A stretch of 64,000 bases of DNA from Terribacillus saccharophilus. Its GTDB lineage: Bacteria > Bacillota > Bacilli > Bacillales > Amphibacillaceae. The notes beneath the pieces were generated by a model. It was not told the DNA's origin. It worked only from the letters and a program-made list of their open reading frames with translations, and searched no databases. Location: positions 868,001 through 932,000 of the forward strand of contig NZ_NPBD01000007.1 in assembly GCF_002272745.1 (NCBI RefSeq), in the 5' to 3' direction. This document shows, piece by piece, positions 12,148 through 19,561 of this stretch. How positions within the stretch are numbered: position 1 is the stretch's first letter; every line of letters begins with the position of its first letter. The translations under genes were made by a program, and so were the position numbers.

Positions 12148-12193
12148 CTTTGTCCGTTGTTATTTTGGTCACTAGTGTTCTAAAAGCCGAAAA

Positions 12194-12302
12194 CGGGTAT
12201 AGCAAGAGGGAGAAATTCTTTTCTTAGAATTAGAAGCTATACCGATAAACAGGGAAGAGCATGCTGGTAAATATGCTCGCTCTTGACCTCCTTTTCGGAG
12301 GG
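12194..12302 (+). other. Structured leader upstream of iolG
   Basis: Three hairpins follow one another. GGTATAGC (12196-12203) pairs with GCTATACC (12236-12243) and encloses AATTCT (12214-12219) / AGAATT (12226-12231). GAGCAT (12257-12262) can pair with ATGCTC (12273-12278), with AAGAGC/GCTCTT (12255-12260/12279-12284) as an alternative. CCTCC (12287-12291) pairs with GGAGG (12297-12301) and could instead pair with the ribosome site AGGAGGAG before iolG. No known riboswitch core was recognised. Confidence 0.45.
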
Positions 12303-12329
12303 AAACATGCCATTTAGGAGGAGAACAAA

Positions 12330-13376
12330 ATGTCAGTGAGAATCGGAGTAATTGGAACAGGCGCTATTGGAAAAGAGCATATGAATAGGGTAGAACAAAG
12401 ATTATCAGGAGCGCAGATTACGGCTGTTACGGATGTTAATCCTGCAGCAGCAGAAGTGGCTCTTAATGAACTGGGAATTAAAGCAAACTTTTATCCAGAT
12501 GACCAGGCATTGATAAATGCAGAGGAAGTAGATGCGATATTCGTCACAAGCATCGGACCAGCACATGAAGCAACAGTGCGTAAAGCAATAGAAGCAGGGA
12601 AATATGTCTTCTGTGAAAAACCCCTTTCCGTTACCGCAAAGGGCTGCAAAACAATCATGCAAGATGAAATGGAATATGGTAAGCGTATTGTACAAGTTGG
12701 CTTTATGAGGCAGTTCGACAAAGGCTATGAGCAGCTAAAACAAGCCATTGATTCCAAATTGGTTGGAGAACCGCTCATGGTCAAATGCGCTCACCGTGCT
12801 CCAGAAGTGGATGCAGCCTACACCACAGATATGGCAATTACGGATACCTTAATCCACGAAATAAATATCCTGCACTGGCTGTTAGCGGATAACTATGTAT
12901 CTGTTCAAGTCCTATATCCAAGAAAGAATAAGCATGCTCTCCCACATCTGCGAGATCCGCAAGTCATCTTACTTGAAACGGAATCCGGCGTACTTATCCA
13001 AGCTGAAGTGTCTGTTAATATCAAATACGGATATGACATCCAATGTGAGATAGTAGGAGAAGAAGGAATCGTCAGTCTGCCGGAGACTGAAAGTATTAAG
13101 ATGCGTCATAATGGAAAACAAAGCACCAACGTCTTACAAGATTGGAAAGTGCGTTTTCAAGATGCCTATGATAAGGAAATACAAGCGTTTATCAATCAGG
13201 TGGCTAAACAAGAGGCGCTGCAAGGTCCTTCCGCTTGGGAAGGGTACGTAGCTGCAGTTACATCAGATGCATGTCTGAAGGCGCAAGAATCCGGTCAGAG
13301 AGAGCCGGTAGAACTGGGAAGTATGCCTGCTTTCTATAGTAAGGCAGAAACAGCAGAAGCTCAGCTATTAAGATAA
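12330..13376 (+). CDS. iolG: myo-Inositol 2-dehydrogenase / D-chiro-inositol 1-dehydrogenase (IolG)
   Basis: A 348-residue Gfo/Idh/MocA oxidoreductase. The NAD-binding motif GVIGTGAIGKEH opens the protein, CEKPLSVTA carries the family lysine, and the catalytic region near DTLIHEINILHWL has the expected Asp and His. The run from GFMRQFDKGY to YGYDIQCEIVGEEG agrees closely with B. subtilis IolG, which oxidises myo-inositol to scyllo-inosose and also acts on D-chiro-inositol. The ATG follows TTTAGGAGGAGAAC. It is 58 bases from iolI and forms a two-gene unit; no iolB, C, D, E or J is nearby. Confidence 0.9.
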   Translation: MSVRIGVIGTGAIGKEHMNRVEQRLSGAQITAVTDVNPAAAEVALNELGIKANFYPDDQALINAEEVDAIFVTSIGPAHEATVRKAIEAGKYVFCEKPLSVTAKGCKTIMQDEMEYGKRIVQVGFMRQFDKGYEQLKQAIDSKLVGEPLMVKCAHRAPEVDAAYTTDMAITDTLIHEINILHWLLADNYVSVQVLYPRKNKHALPHLRDPQVILLETESGVLIQAEVSVNIKYGYDIQCEIVGEEGIVSLPETESIKMRHNGKQSTNVLQDWKVRFQDAYDKEIQAFINQVAKQEALQGPSAWEGYVAAVTSDACLKAQESGQREPVELGSMPAFYSKAETAEAQLLR

Positions 13377-13434
13377 TTGGAAAGAGCTATGAAGATATTA
13401 CAAGCAGATCTAGTAATGAAATAGGAGGATTATG

Positions 13435-14265
13435 ATGAAACTAGGTTTTAATCAAGCTACAACATTGGAAAATTCAAATCTAGCAACCGACCTCGATTTA
13501 TGTGAACAGTATGGCTATGATTATATAGAAATCCGAACGATGGATAAGCTGCCGGAGTATCTGGAGCAGCATTCTTTGGATCAATTAGCAGAATATTTCA
13601 AGGAGCATCATATAAAACCGCTGGTGCTGAATGCACTTGTATACTTTAATAATCGCAGTAACGAAGATTATCAGGAACTGCTAAATGAATTTAAGCAAAT
13701 GCTGGATTATGCGGACAAATTACAAGTGCCTTACATCGTTGTAGTTCCGCTAGTAACCAAGGATAAAATACTTAAGAAAGATATCAAAGCAAGCAGTGTG
13801 GATGTCCTGAATGAACTAGCCGGTCTTGCAGAACCTTACGGTATTAAGCTTGCATTGGAATTTGTCGGACACCCGGAATGTACAATTAATACATTTGAGC
13901 AAGCTTACGATATCGTACAAACAGTCGGTAATTCGAATGTTGGTTTAGTATTGGATTGTTTCCACTTCCATGCAATGAATTCCAGCATAGAAGCATTAAA
14001 ACAGGCAGATATATCAAAGATATTCCTTCTACATATGGACGATACAGAAGACTTTCCGATTGGAAGCCTAGCAGACGAAGATCGAGTGTGGCCTGGGCAC
14101 GGAGCGATAGATCTGGAAGGAATTTTATCTGTAATGAAGGAAAAGGGCTTTGAGGGTCCGGTGACTGTAGAGCTATTTCGACCGGAATATTATGAGATGA
14201 AAGCAGAAGATGTAATTAGAAAGGCTAAGGAAACTACGGAGGAAGTAATAACCAAATATCTTTAA
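13435..14265 (+). CDS. iolI: Inosose isomerase (IolI)
   Basis: A 276-residue TIM-barrel sugar isomerase/epimerase. The opening KLGFNQATTLENSNL, the block YGYDYIEIRTMDKLPEYL and later ALEFVGHP, LDCFHFHAM and DDTEDFPIG match B. subtilis IolI closely; the Glu, Asp, His and Glu metal ligands of the fold are in those segments and in TVELFRPEYY. IolI converts scyllo-inosose to 1-keto-D-chiro-inositol. Two in-frame ATGs exist; 13435 is preferred because AGGAGGA ends six bases before it, whereas 13432 is too close. With iolG alone, the pair can in principle interconvert myo- and D-chiro-inositol. Confidence 0.9.
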   Translation: MKLGFNQATTLENSNLATDLDLCEQYGYDYIEIRTMDKLPEYLEQHSLDQLAEYFKEHHIKPLVLNALVYFNNRSNEDYQELLNEFKQMLDYADKLQVPYIVVVPLVTKDKILKKDIKASSVDVLNELAGLAEPYGIKLALEFVGHPECTINTFEQAYDIVQTVGNSNVGLVLDCFHFHAMNSSIEALKQADISKIFLLHMDDTEDFPIGSLADEDRVWPGHGAIDLEGILSVMKEKGFEGPVTVELFRPEYYEMKAEDVIRKAKETTEEVITKYL

Positions 14266-14270
14266 AATAA

Positions 14271-14314
14271 GGAGACAGAGCCAGTAAGCAATACAGCTGG
14301 CTCTGTCTCCTTTT
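14271..14314. terminator. Bidirectional terminator between iolI and bla
   Basis: GGAGACAGAGCCAG (14271-14284) pairs with CTGGCTCTGTCTCC (14297-14310). TTTT follows on the plus strand and a T-rich tract on the minus strand, where it serves the convergent bla gene. Confidence 0.92.
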
Positions 14315-15197
14315 ATTTATTTGCCGAAAGCATCAAAACTGCAGTTTCAGCAGCTTCTGCAATCAAATCGTCATCCGCTTTCGCGTCTGCTTCATCATGA
14401 TCGGACATAATGGCCAGTACAATAGGTTCTTCATCAGGAGGCCAAAGGATTGCAATATCATTTCTTGTGCCGTAAGATCCAGCGCCGGTTTTGTCTCCGA
14501 CTTCCCAGTCCTTCGGAACACCTGCCCGTATAAGTGCATCACCAGTGGTGTTTCCTTTGAGCCAATCTATGAGAAGCTGGCGCTTATCTGCAGATAGGTG
14601 ATCTCCCAGCGCATACTCTCGGAGGCTTTCTGCCATTGCTTTTGGAGTACTGGTATCACGTGTATCACCTGGTTGTGTATTATTTAGGTCCGGTTCAATC
14701 CTCTCGGAATTTGTCACTTGATCTCCAATCTTACGTAATCCGTCTTCAAACCCATCTGGACCACCGATTTCTTCAAATATTAAATTGGCAGCAGTATTAT
14801 CACTGTAACTGATAGATGCCTCACTCAACTCTTTCAAAGTCATACCAGAATCCACATGTTTTTCAGTAATAGGATTGTAGTTTACAAGATCATCACCCGT
14901 AAACATTATTCTTTTATTAAGGTCTTCCATTGACTTTTGCTGCAATAAGACGCCAACAGATAATGCCTTATGAGTGGAAGCAAAACCAAAGCGTTCGTTT
15001 TCTCGATATGCTACTGTCCTTCCGGTGCCAGTATCAATTGCAAAGACACCCAGGCGGGCATCATATGTCTCTTCTAAGCTGCTAAATGATGCCTTGTCAT
15101 TGACATCCGTTGATTTGGTTTCGCCGGCATCACCCGAACACCCCGCCGCAATATAAAGAAAACAAAATGCAAAGAATATGTAGGTACACTGTTTCAA
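14313..15197 (-). CDS. bla: Class A beta-lactamase, lipoprotein form
   Basis: A 294-residue serine beta-lactamase that hydrolyses penicillin-type antibiotics at the cell surface. The signal peptide ends in the lipobox IAAGC with Cys at residue 20. Catalytic motifs are complete: STHK (Ser about 74, Ambler Ser70), YSDN (Ambler SDN130), EPDLN (Glu166 and Asn170) and DKTGAGSYG (Lys234-Thr-Gly). The frame could be extended upstream to 15266, but that start would lie inside the promoter; the TTG at 15197 with GGAGAGGGAG upstream is preferred. It is divergent from blaR1-blaI with two operators between them, so induction by beta-lactams through BlaR1/BlaI is expected. Confidence 0.95.
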   Translation of the reverse strand: MKQCTYIFFAFCFLYIAAGCSGDAGETKSTDVNDKASFSSLEETYDARLGVFAIDTGTGRTVAYRENERFGFASTHKALSVGVLLQQKSMEDLNKRIMFTGDDLVNYNPITEKHVDSGMTLKELSEASISYSDNTAANLIFEEIGGPDGFEDGLRKIGDQVTNSERIEPDLNNTQPGDTRDTSTPKAMAESLREYALGDHLSADKRQLLIDWLKGNTTGDALIRAGVPKDWEVGDKTGAGSYGTRNDIAILWPPDEEPIVLAIMSDHDEADAKADDDLIAEAAETAVLMLSANK

Positions 15198-15221
15198 TTT
15201 TCTTCTCCCTCTCCAATTCGG

Positions 15222-15235
15222 ATTACAACTGTAGT
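15222..15235. promoter_or_regulatory. BlaI operator 1
   Basis: ATTACAACTGTAGT has the TACA/TGTA dyad of BlaI/MecI operators and covers the expected transcription start of bla. Confidence 0.7.
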
Positions 15236-15237
15236 CA

Positions 15238-15266
15238 TTATTACACTTGTAATCCATGACTGTCAA
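15238..15266 (-). promoter_or_regulatory. bla promoter
   Basis: On the minus strand TTGACA (15266-15261) and TAATAA (15243-15238) are separated by 17 bases. Operator 2 overlaps the -10 box. Confidence 0.75.
15240..15253. promoter_or_regulatory. BlaI operator 2
   Basis: ATTACA-CT-TGTAAT is a perfect dyad apart from its two central bases. It overlaps both the -10 of bla and the -35 of blaR1, so one bound BlaI dimer would silence both directions. Confidence 0.78.
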
Positions 15267-15275
15267 CTGTACAAT
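15247..15275 (+). promoter_or_regulatory. blaR1-blaI promoter
   Basis: TTGTAA (15247-15252) and TACAAT (15270-15275) with a 17-base spacer, facing away from bla and overlapping its promoter. Confidence 0.7.
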
Positions 15276-15309
15276 ACAAATTATAAAGATAGGGGAAGGG
15301 AGAGCAAGA

Positions 15310-17061
15310 ATGACATTTGTTCAATTGCTGCTGGCAATGACGTTAGCTTCCGTAACAGTTGGGATCATATTATTTATCCGAAGGTTTCTGAATTCGCAGC
15401 TGGCTCCGGCTTGGCGGTATTATTTGTGGTTTTTTCTGTTAGGCACATTATTCCTTCCATTCCTGCCGCTGAAGCGACTCAGTATGAAACAGCCTACGTC
15501 TTTCACAAACACTGATAAGAGTGATGTGGGTAGTGTTGCTTCATCAGATACAACCGAAACTGGATGGATTAATGATTTCGGAAATTCCGTCACAAGAATA
15601 GATGGTTCAAGTTTGGACCAGCTAACCAGCGGTCTCTGGATAGCAGGAGTGGCTGTTAGTGTATCTGCTGTTCTATTCACGCAGATGAAAGTAATGCACC
15701 TAGTAAACAAGGCAGAGGTTATCAAAGATGAAAAGGTAATCGAGTTGTTTCAAAAATGTAAAATGGAGCTGAACATACGGAAACAAATTAATCTAAAGCA
15801 ATCAGCAGATGTGTCAGCACCATTCATTTTTGGCTTGTTCCGTGCCTGTGTGGTTCTCCCAATAGAAAGCGGTAGTTCGTCCAAAGAAATGAAGCATATC
15901 CTGCTTCATGAACTGCATCATTATAAGAGCAGACATGTGCACTGGAATTATCTCTTCTTGCTAGGGGGAATCATTCACTGGTTTAATCCCTTTGTACGGT
16001 ACGCGCTGAAGGAAATGCGATTAGATCGGGAGATTGCCTGTGATGCTGCTGTTTTGCGATGTTTGACCGATGAAAAGGAGAAAACTGATTATGGACGGAC
16101 AATATTGCACTTTGCTGAGAAATCGAGATGGTCGATGGTCGACCAACATACCACTTCCATTAGAAGTACAAAGCAGCATCTTAAGAAACGGCTGATACAT
16201 ATCATGTCAGGACGTCTTACTGCCAAGAGGCTTCATGTAAAGAGCCTAGCTATATTTACTGTACTGGGCCTTATCGTTGCTTTTCAAGTGCCTGCTTATG
16301 CGGCTGTCCTAACGGATGAACAGTATACAATAGGCAGGAAAAATATAGCGGAAGCGAATGTCAGTACATATCTAAAAGGCGATAACAGCAGTTTTGTTTT
16401 ATACAGCATGAAACAAGACAAGTATTATATCCATAATAAGAAGCAAAGCATTAAAAGGGTTTCTCCCAATTCCACTTATAAGATATACAGTGCCTTAACA
16501 GCATTAGAAGCGGGAGTAATGAAACCAGTATCCACAGATATGGAATGGGACGGAAGCAATTACGAATATGAGAGTTGGAATGCAAGCCAGGACTTACAAT
16601 CTGCAATGCAGTATTCCGTAACGTGGTACTTTCAGAATGTCGATAGGCAGGTCGGGAAGCAGACCATCAAAAGGATGTTATCAGAATACCATTACGGCAA
16701 TGAGGATGTATCTGGTAAGATGGAGGACTTTTGGCTGGAATCCACGTTAAAAATATCTCCCTTTGAACAGGTGGAATTACTACATAATTTATATGAAAAT
16801 AAATTTAATGCAAATTCAAAGAATATTGAGGCAGTCAAGGCATCAATAAAGCTGGAAAGAAAGGATGGAGCCGTCCTCTATGGCAAGACAGGAACAGGTA
16901 TTGTTAACGGAAAGGCAGCTAACGGCTGGTTCATTGGCTTTGTGGAAACAAAAATGGATACCTATTTCTTTGCAACGAACATTAGAGATGGGGATGCAAC
17001 CGGAAGCAAGGCTGCTGACATCACACTGAGGATATTGAATGAAAAAGGTATATATCAATAA
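15310..17061 (+). CDS. blaR1: Beta-lactam sensor/signal transducer BlaR1
   Basis: A 583-residue membrane protein that senses beta-lactams outside and cleaves BlaI inside. Several N-terminal membrane segments are followed by the M56 zinc-protease motif HELHH at residues 200-204, another membrane segment near VKSLAIFTVLGLIVAF, and a C-terminal penicillin-binding sensor domain with STYK (Ser about 388) and KTGTG near 525. Length fits BlaR1 (about 600). The ATG at 15310 follows AGGGGAAGGGAG; the frame extends upstream to 15256 but that would lie across the promoter. It is followed by blaI after about 15 bases. Confidence 0.93.
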   Translation: MTFVQLLLAMTLASVTVGIILFIRRFLNSQLAPAWRYYLWFFLLGTLFLPFLPLKRLSMKQPTSFTNTDKSDVGSVASSDTTETGWINDFGNSVTRIDGSSLDQLTSGLWIAGVAVSVSAVLFTQMKVMHLVNKAEVIKDEKVIELFQKCKMELNIRKQINLKQSADVSAPFIFGLFRACVVLPIESGSSSKEMKHILLHELHHYKSRHVHWNYLFLLGGIIHWFNPFVRYALKEMRLDREIACDAAVLRCLTDEKEKTDYGRTILHFAEKSRWSMVDQHTTSIRSTKQHLKKRLIHIMSGRLTAKRLHVKSLAIFTVLGLIVAFQVPAYAAVLTDEQYTIGRKNIAEANVSTYLKGDNSSFVLYSMKQDKYYIHNKKQSIKRVSPNSTYKIYSALTALEAGVMKPVSTDMEWDGSNYEYESWNASQDLQSAMQYSVTWYFQNVDRQVGKQTIKRMLSEYHYGNEDVSGKMEDFWLESTLKISPFEQVELLHNLYENKFNANSKNIEAVKASIKLERKDGAVLYGKTGTGIVNGKAANGWFIGFVETKMDTYFFATNIRDGDATGSKAADITLRILNEKGIYQ

Positions 17062-17076
17062 GAGAGAGGGATGGCC

Positions 17077-17457
17077 ATGTCCAAAAACGTGCCAAATATA
17101 TCAGAATCAGAGTGGGAGATAATGAAAGTGCTTTGGGATAATTCCCCCCGTACAGCAAATGAAGTTGTTAGTTCGCTTCAGGGTAAAGCTGATTGGAAAC
17201 CTAAAACGATCCGAACATTGCTTGACCGACTGACAAAGAAGAAGGTGGTGGGCGTGAATAAAGAACAAAGAATATATACATTTTATCCGCTTTACGCCGA
17301 GGAAGAGTGCCAGCGTGCAGAGACTAGATCCTTTATCGATCGAATCTATGGAGGAACGATGAAATCCATGCTGGTACAGTTTATGGAAGAAGAAGCTTTA
17401 TCGGAAGAAGATATGGAGGAACTTCGCCAGATATTGGATAAAAAAACTAGTAAATAA
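17077..17457 (+). CDS. blaI: Beta-lactamase repressor BlaI
   Basis: A 126-residue BlaI/MecI/CopY winged-helix repressor. ISESEWEIMKVLWDN forms the first helix and the recognition helix lies in WKPKTIRTLLDRLTKKK; the C-terminal helices dimerise and carry the cleavage site used by BlaR1. The ATG at 17077 is preferred over 17071 because GAGAGGG then has normal spacing. The blaR1-then-blaI order is that of staphylococcal plasmids; B. licheniformis has the reverse. Confidence 0.93.
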   Translation: MSKNVPNISESEWEIMKVLWDNSPRTANEVVSSLQGKADWKPKTIRTLLDRLTKKKVVGVNKEQRIYTFYPLYAEEECQRAETRSFIDRIYGGTMKSMLVQFMEEEALSEEDMEELRQILDKKTSK

Positions 17458-17465
17458 ACCAAAGA

Positions 17466-17498
17466 AAAACAGCTCTCCATAACGGAGAGCTGTTTTTT
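17466..17498. terminator. Bidirectional terminator between blaI and ptsI
   Basis: ACAGCTCTCC and GGAGAGCTGT form a ten-base-pair stem around ATAAC, with six T on the plus strand and a T-rich tract on the minus strand. Confidence 0.9.
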
Positions 17499-19212
17499 AT
17501 TGACCTGTCTTTTGACGGACAAGCTGTTCTACTTCATCAGCAGTGCTGAGAGTCAATGCTTGTTGACTTAGTTCCTGCATGTCTGCTTTGGAAAGCTTTG
17601 TGATTTGTGTTCTTGCTGGCAGGATACTTGTTGCGCTCATACTGAATTCATCAAGGCCAAGACCGAGAAGAAGCGGGATTGCAATTGCATCGCCTGCCAT
17701 TTCACCACACATGCCAGCCCATTTCCCTTCTGCATGTGCTGCCTCGATGACATTATGCACAAGGTTCAGGATAGCTGGGTGGTATGGCTGATACAAGTAG
17801 CTTACGCGTTCATTCATGCGGTCAGCTGCCATAGTGTACTGGATTAAATCGTTTGTTCCAACGCTGAAGAAATCGACTTCTTTTGCAAATTGTTTCGCAG
17901 CAACGGCAGTAGAAGGGATCTCAACCATGATACCGATCTCGATAGAATCAGAGACTGAAACGCCATCTGCTACAAGCTTGTCTTTCTCTTCAAGAAGGAT
18001 TGCTTTTGCTTGGCGAAATTCTTCCAATGTAGCGATCATCGGGAACATGATTTTCAGGTTGCCGTACACGCTCGCACGCAATAGGGCACGAAGCTGAACA
18101 CGGAAGATATCGTCACGCTCAAGGCAAAGGCGGATAGCACGATAACCTAAGAACGGGTTCATTTCTTTCGGAAGCTGCAAGTAGCTGAGCTCTTTATCTC
18201 CGCCGATGTCCAATGTACGAACTACGACAGGCTTGTCTCCCATGTTTTCAAGTACAGCTTTATAAGATTCGAACTGTTCGTCCTCACTAGGAAGCTCACT
18301 CTTACCCATGTAAAGGAATTCTGTGCGGTAAAGGCCAACCCCTTCGCCACCATTGTTTTGAACGCCAGTAACGTCTTCTGGCGTACCAATATTAGCAACA
18401 AGCTCTACGTGAACGCCATCTGTTGTAATGGTAGGTTCGTTCTTTAGCTTCGCCCATTCTTGCTTTTGCTGTTCGAAAGCTTCTTGTTTTGCTTTGTATG
18501 TTGCTAGTTCATCTTCTGTCGGATCGATGATAACAGTACCTTCCATACCGTCTACAATGATCATAACGTCGTTTGCAGCAGAAGATGTAATCGACTTCGT
18601 ACCAACAACAGCAGGAATCTCAAGGGAACGAGCCATGATGGCAGAGTGGGAAGTACGTCCGCCAATATCGGTTGTAAACCCTTTCACAAACTGTTTGTTA
18701 AGTTGTGCTGTATCAGAAGGAGTCAGGTCCTCTGCAATAATGATAACTTCTTCGTCTATAAGTGCAGGGTCCGGGAAGGATACCTGTAAAAGATGTGCCA
18801 TAACGCGTTTCGTAACATCCTGAATGTCAGCTGCGCGTTCTTTCATATATTCATTATCCATGCTGCGGAACATGTCGATGAACATTGTAGCTGTCTCATC
18901 AAGAGCAGCTTCTGCATTGATGTTGTTATTGCGGATATTGTCTTTGACAGGATTGATCAGTTCTGGATCTGCTAAGACAAGCAAATGAGCCGAGAAAATC
19001 TCGGCATGCTCGTCGCCAAGTGACACACGAGCATTCTCGCGGATTTTCTCCAACTCTTTTTTGCTGATCTCGAGGGCAGCATCCAAACGGCTAATCTCTT
19101 CTTCCGCATTCGCAACAGTTGTCTTATCGAAAGAGAGGTCTGGTACAGCTAAATGGTACGCTTTTGCAATCGCAATACCATTTGAAGCTGCAATTCCGTT
19201 TATCATGCTCAT
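17497..19212 (-). CDS. ptsI: PTS enzyme I
   Basis: A 571-residue phosphoenolpyruvate-protein phosphotransferase, the first step of all PTS uptake; it phosphorylates HPr. The phospho-histidine is in [12 protein letters not shown] near residue 190, the PEP-binding loop in [12 protein letters not shown] near 295 and the active-site cysteine in GMCGEMAGD near 502. Its ribosome site AGGAGA is inside the end of ptsH, five bases away. It is the last gene of a fructose PTS operon. Confidence 0.97.
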   Translation of the reverse strand: MSMINGIAASNGIAIAKAYHLAVPDLSFDKTTVANAEEEISRLDAALEISKKELEKIRENARVSLGDEHAEIFSAHLLVLADPELINPVKDNIRNNNINAEAALDETATMFIDMFRSMDNEYMKERAADIQDVTKRVMAHLLQVSFPDPALIDEEVIIIAEDLTPSDTAQLNKQFVKGFTTDIGGRTSHSAIMARSLEIPAVVGTKSITSSAANDVMIIVDGMEGTVIIDPTEDELATYKAKQEAFEQQKQEWAKLKNEPTITTDGVHVELVANIGTPEDVTGVQNNGGEGVGLYRTEFLYMGKSELPSEDEQFESYKAVLENMGDKPVVVRTLDIGGDKELSYLQLPKEMNPFLGYRAIRLCLERDDIFRVQLRALLRASVYGNLKIMFPMIATLEEFRQAKAILLEEKDKLVADGVSVSDSIEIGIMVEIPSTAVAAKQFAKEVDFFSVGTNDLIQYTMAADRMNERVSYLYQPYHPAILNLVHNVIEAAHAEGKWAGMCGEMAGDAIAIPLLLGLGLDEFSMSATSILPARTQITKLSKADMQELSQQALTLSTADEVEQLVRQKTGQ

Positions 19213-19217
19213 CGGAA

Positions 19218-19484
19218 TTATTCTCCTAGGCCTTCGCTTTTGATTGTTTCCGCAATTGTGTTGACTGCTTCTTCTGCATCGTCGCCTTCAGCGGAGATCG
19301 TGATCTCAGCACCTTGTGGAATACCTAGGCTCATAACACCCATGATAGATTTAAGGTTAACGCTTTTACCGTTGTATGCAAGCTGGATGTCAGATTTGAA
19401 CCCACCTGCTTTATTTACTAAAATTGTTGCCGGACGAGCGTGTACGCCAGTCTCATCTGTAATTGTCATTGTTCTTTCTGCCAT
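19218..19484 (-). CDS. ptsH: Phosphocarrier protein HPr
   Basis: An 88-residue protein that carries phosphate from EI to sugar-specific EIIA domains. His15 is in TGVHARPAT and the regulatory Ser46 in [11 protein letters not shown], so HPr kinase control and co-repression with CcpA should operate. The ATG at 19484 has TTGGAGGTATTTATC upstream; earlier in-frame codons lie within that site. Separated from fruA by 77 bases that contain a striking tandem repeat. Confidence 0.97.
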   Translation of the reverse strand: MAERTMTITDETGVHARPATILVNKAGGFKSDIQLAYNGKSVNLKSIMGVMSLGIPQGAEITISAEGDDAEEAVNTIAETIKSEGLGE

Positions 19485-19512
19485 GATAAATACCTCCAAA
19501 GTAGTTTGTTAT

Positions 19513-19550
19513 GTGAATGCTTTCATCCTTATTTTTGTGAATGCTTTCAT
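19513..19550. repeat. Two tandem copies of a 14-base element between fruA and ptsH
   Basis: GTGAATGCTTTCAT occurs at 19513-19526 and again at 19537-19550, 24 bases apart, each followed by a similar CTTAT tract. Each copy contains TGAA-N4-TTCA and is partly palindromic, as expected for a protein-binding site, but does not fit cre spacing. I do not recognise the cognate protein. Confidence 0.6.
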
Positions 19551-19561
19551 TCTATCTTATT

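Noticed and set aside
15198..15309. Longer N-termini for bla and blaR1 that would overlap each other
   Set aside because: Both extensions run across the divergent promoters and operators; internal starts have proper ribosome sites and give normal signal or membrane segments.
19513..19550. Reading the two 14-base repeats as a CRISPR-like or phage repeat
   Set aside because: Only two copies, 10-base spacer, no cas genes; a regulatory element is simpler.
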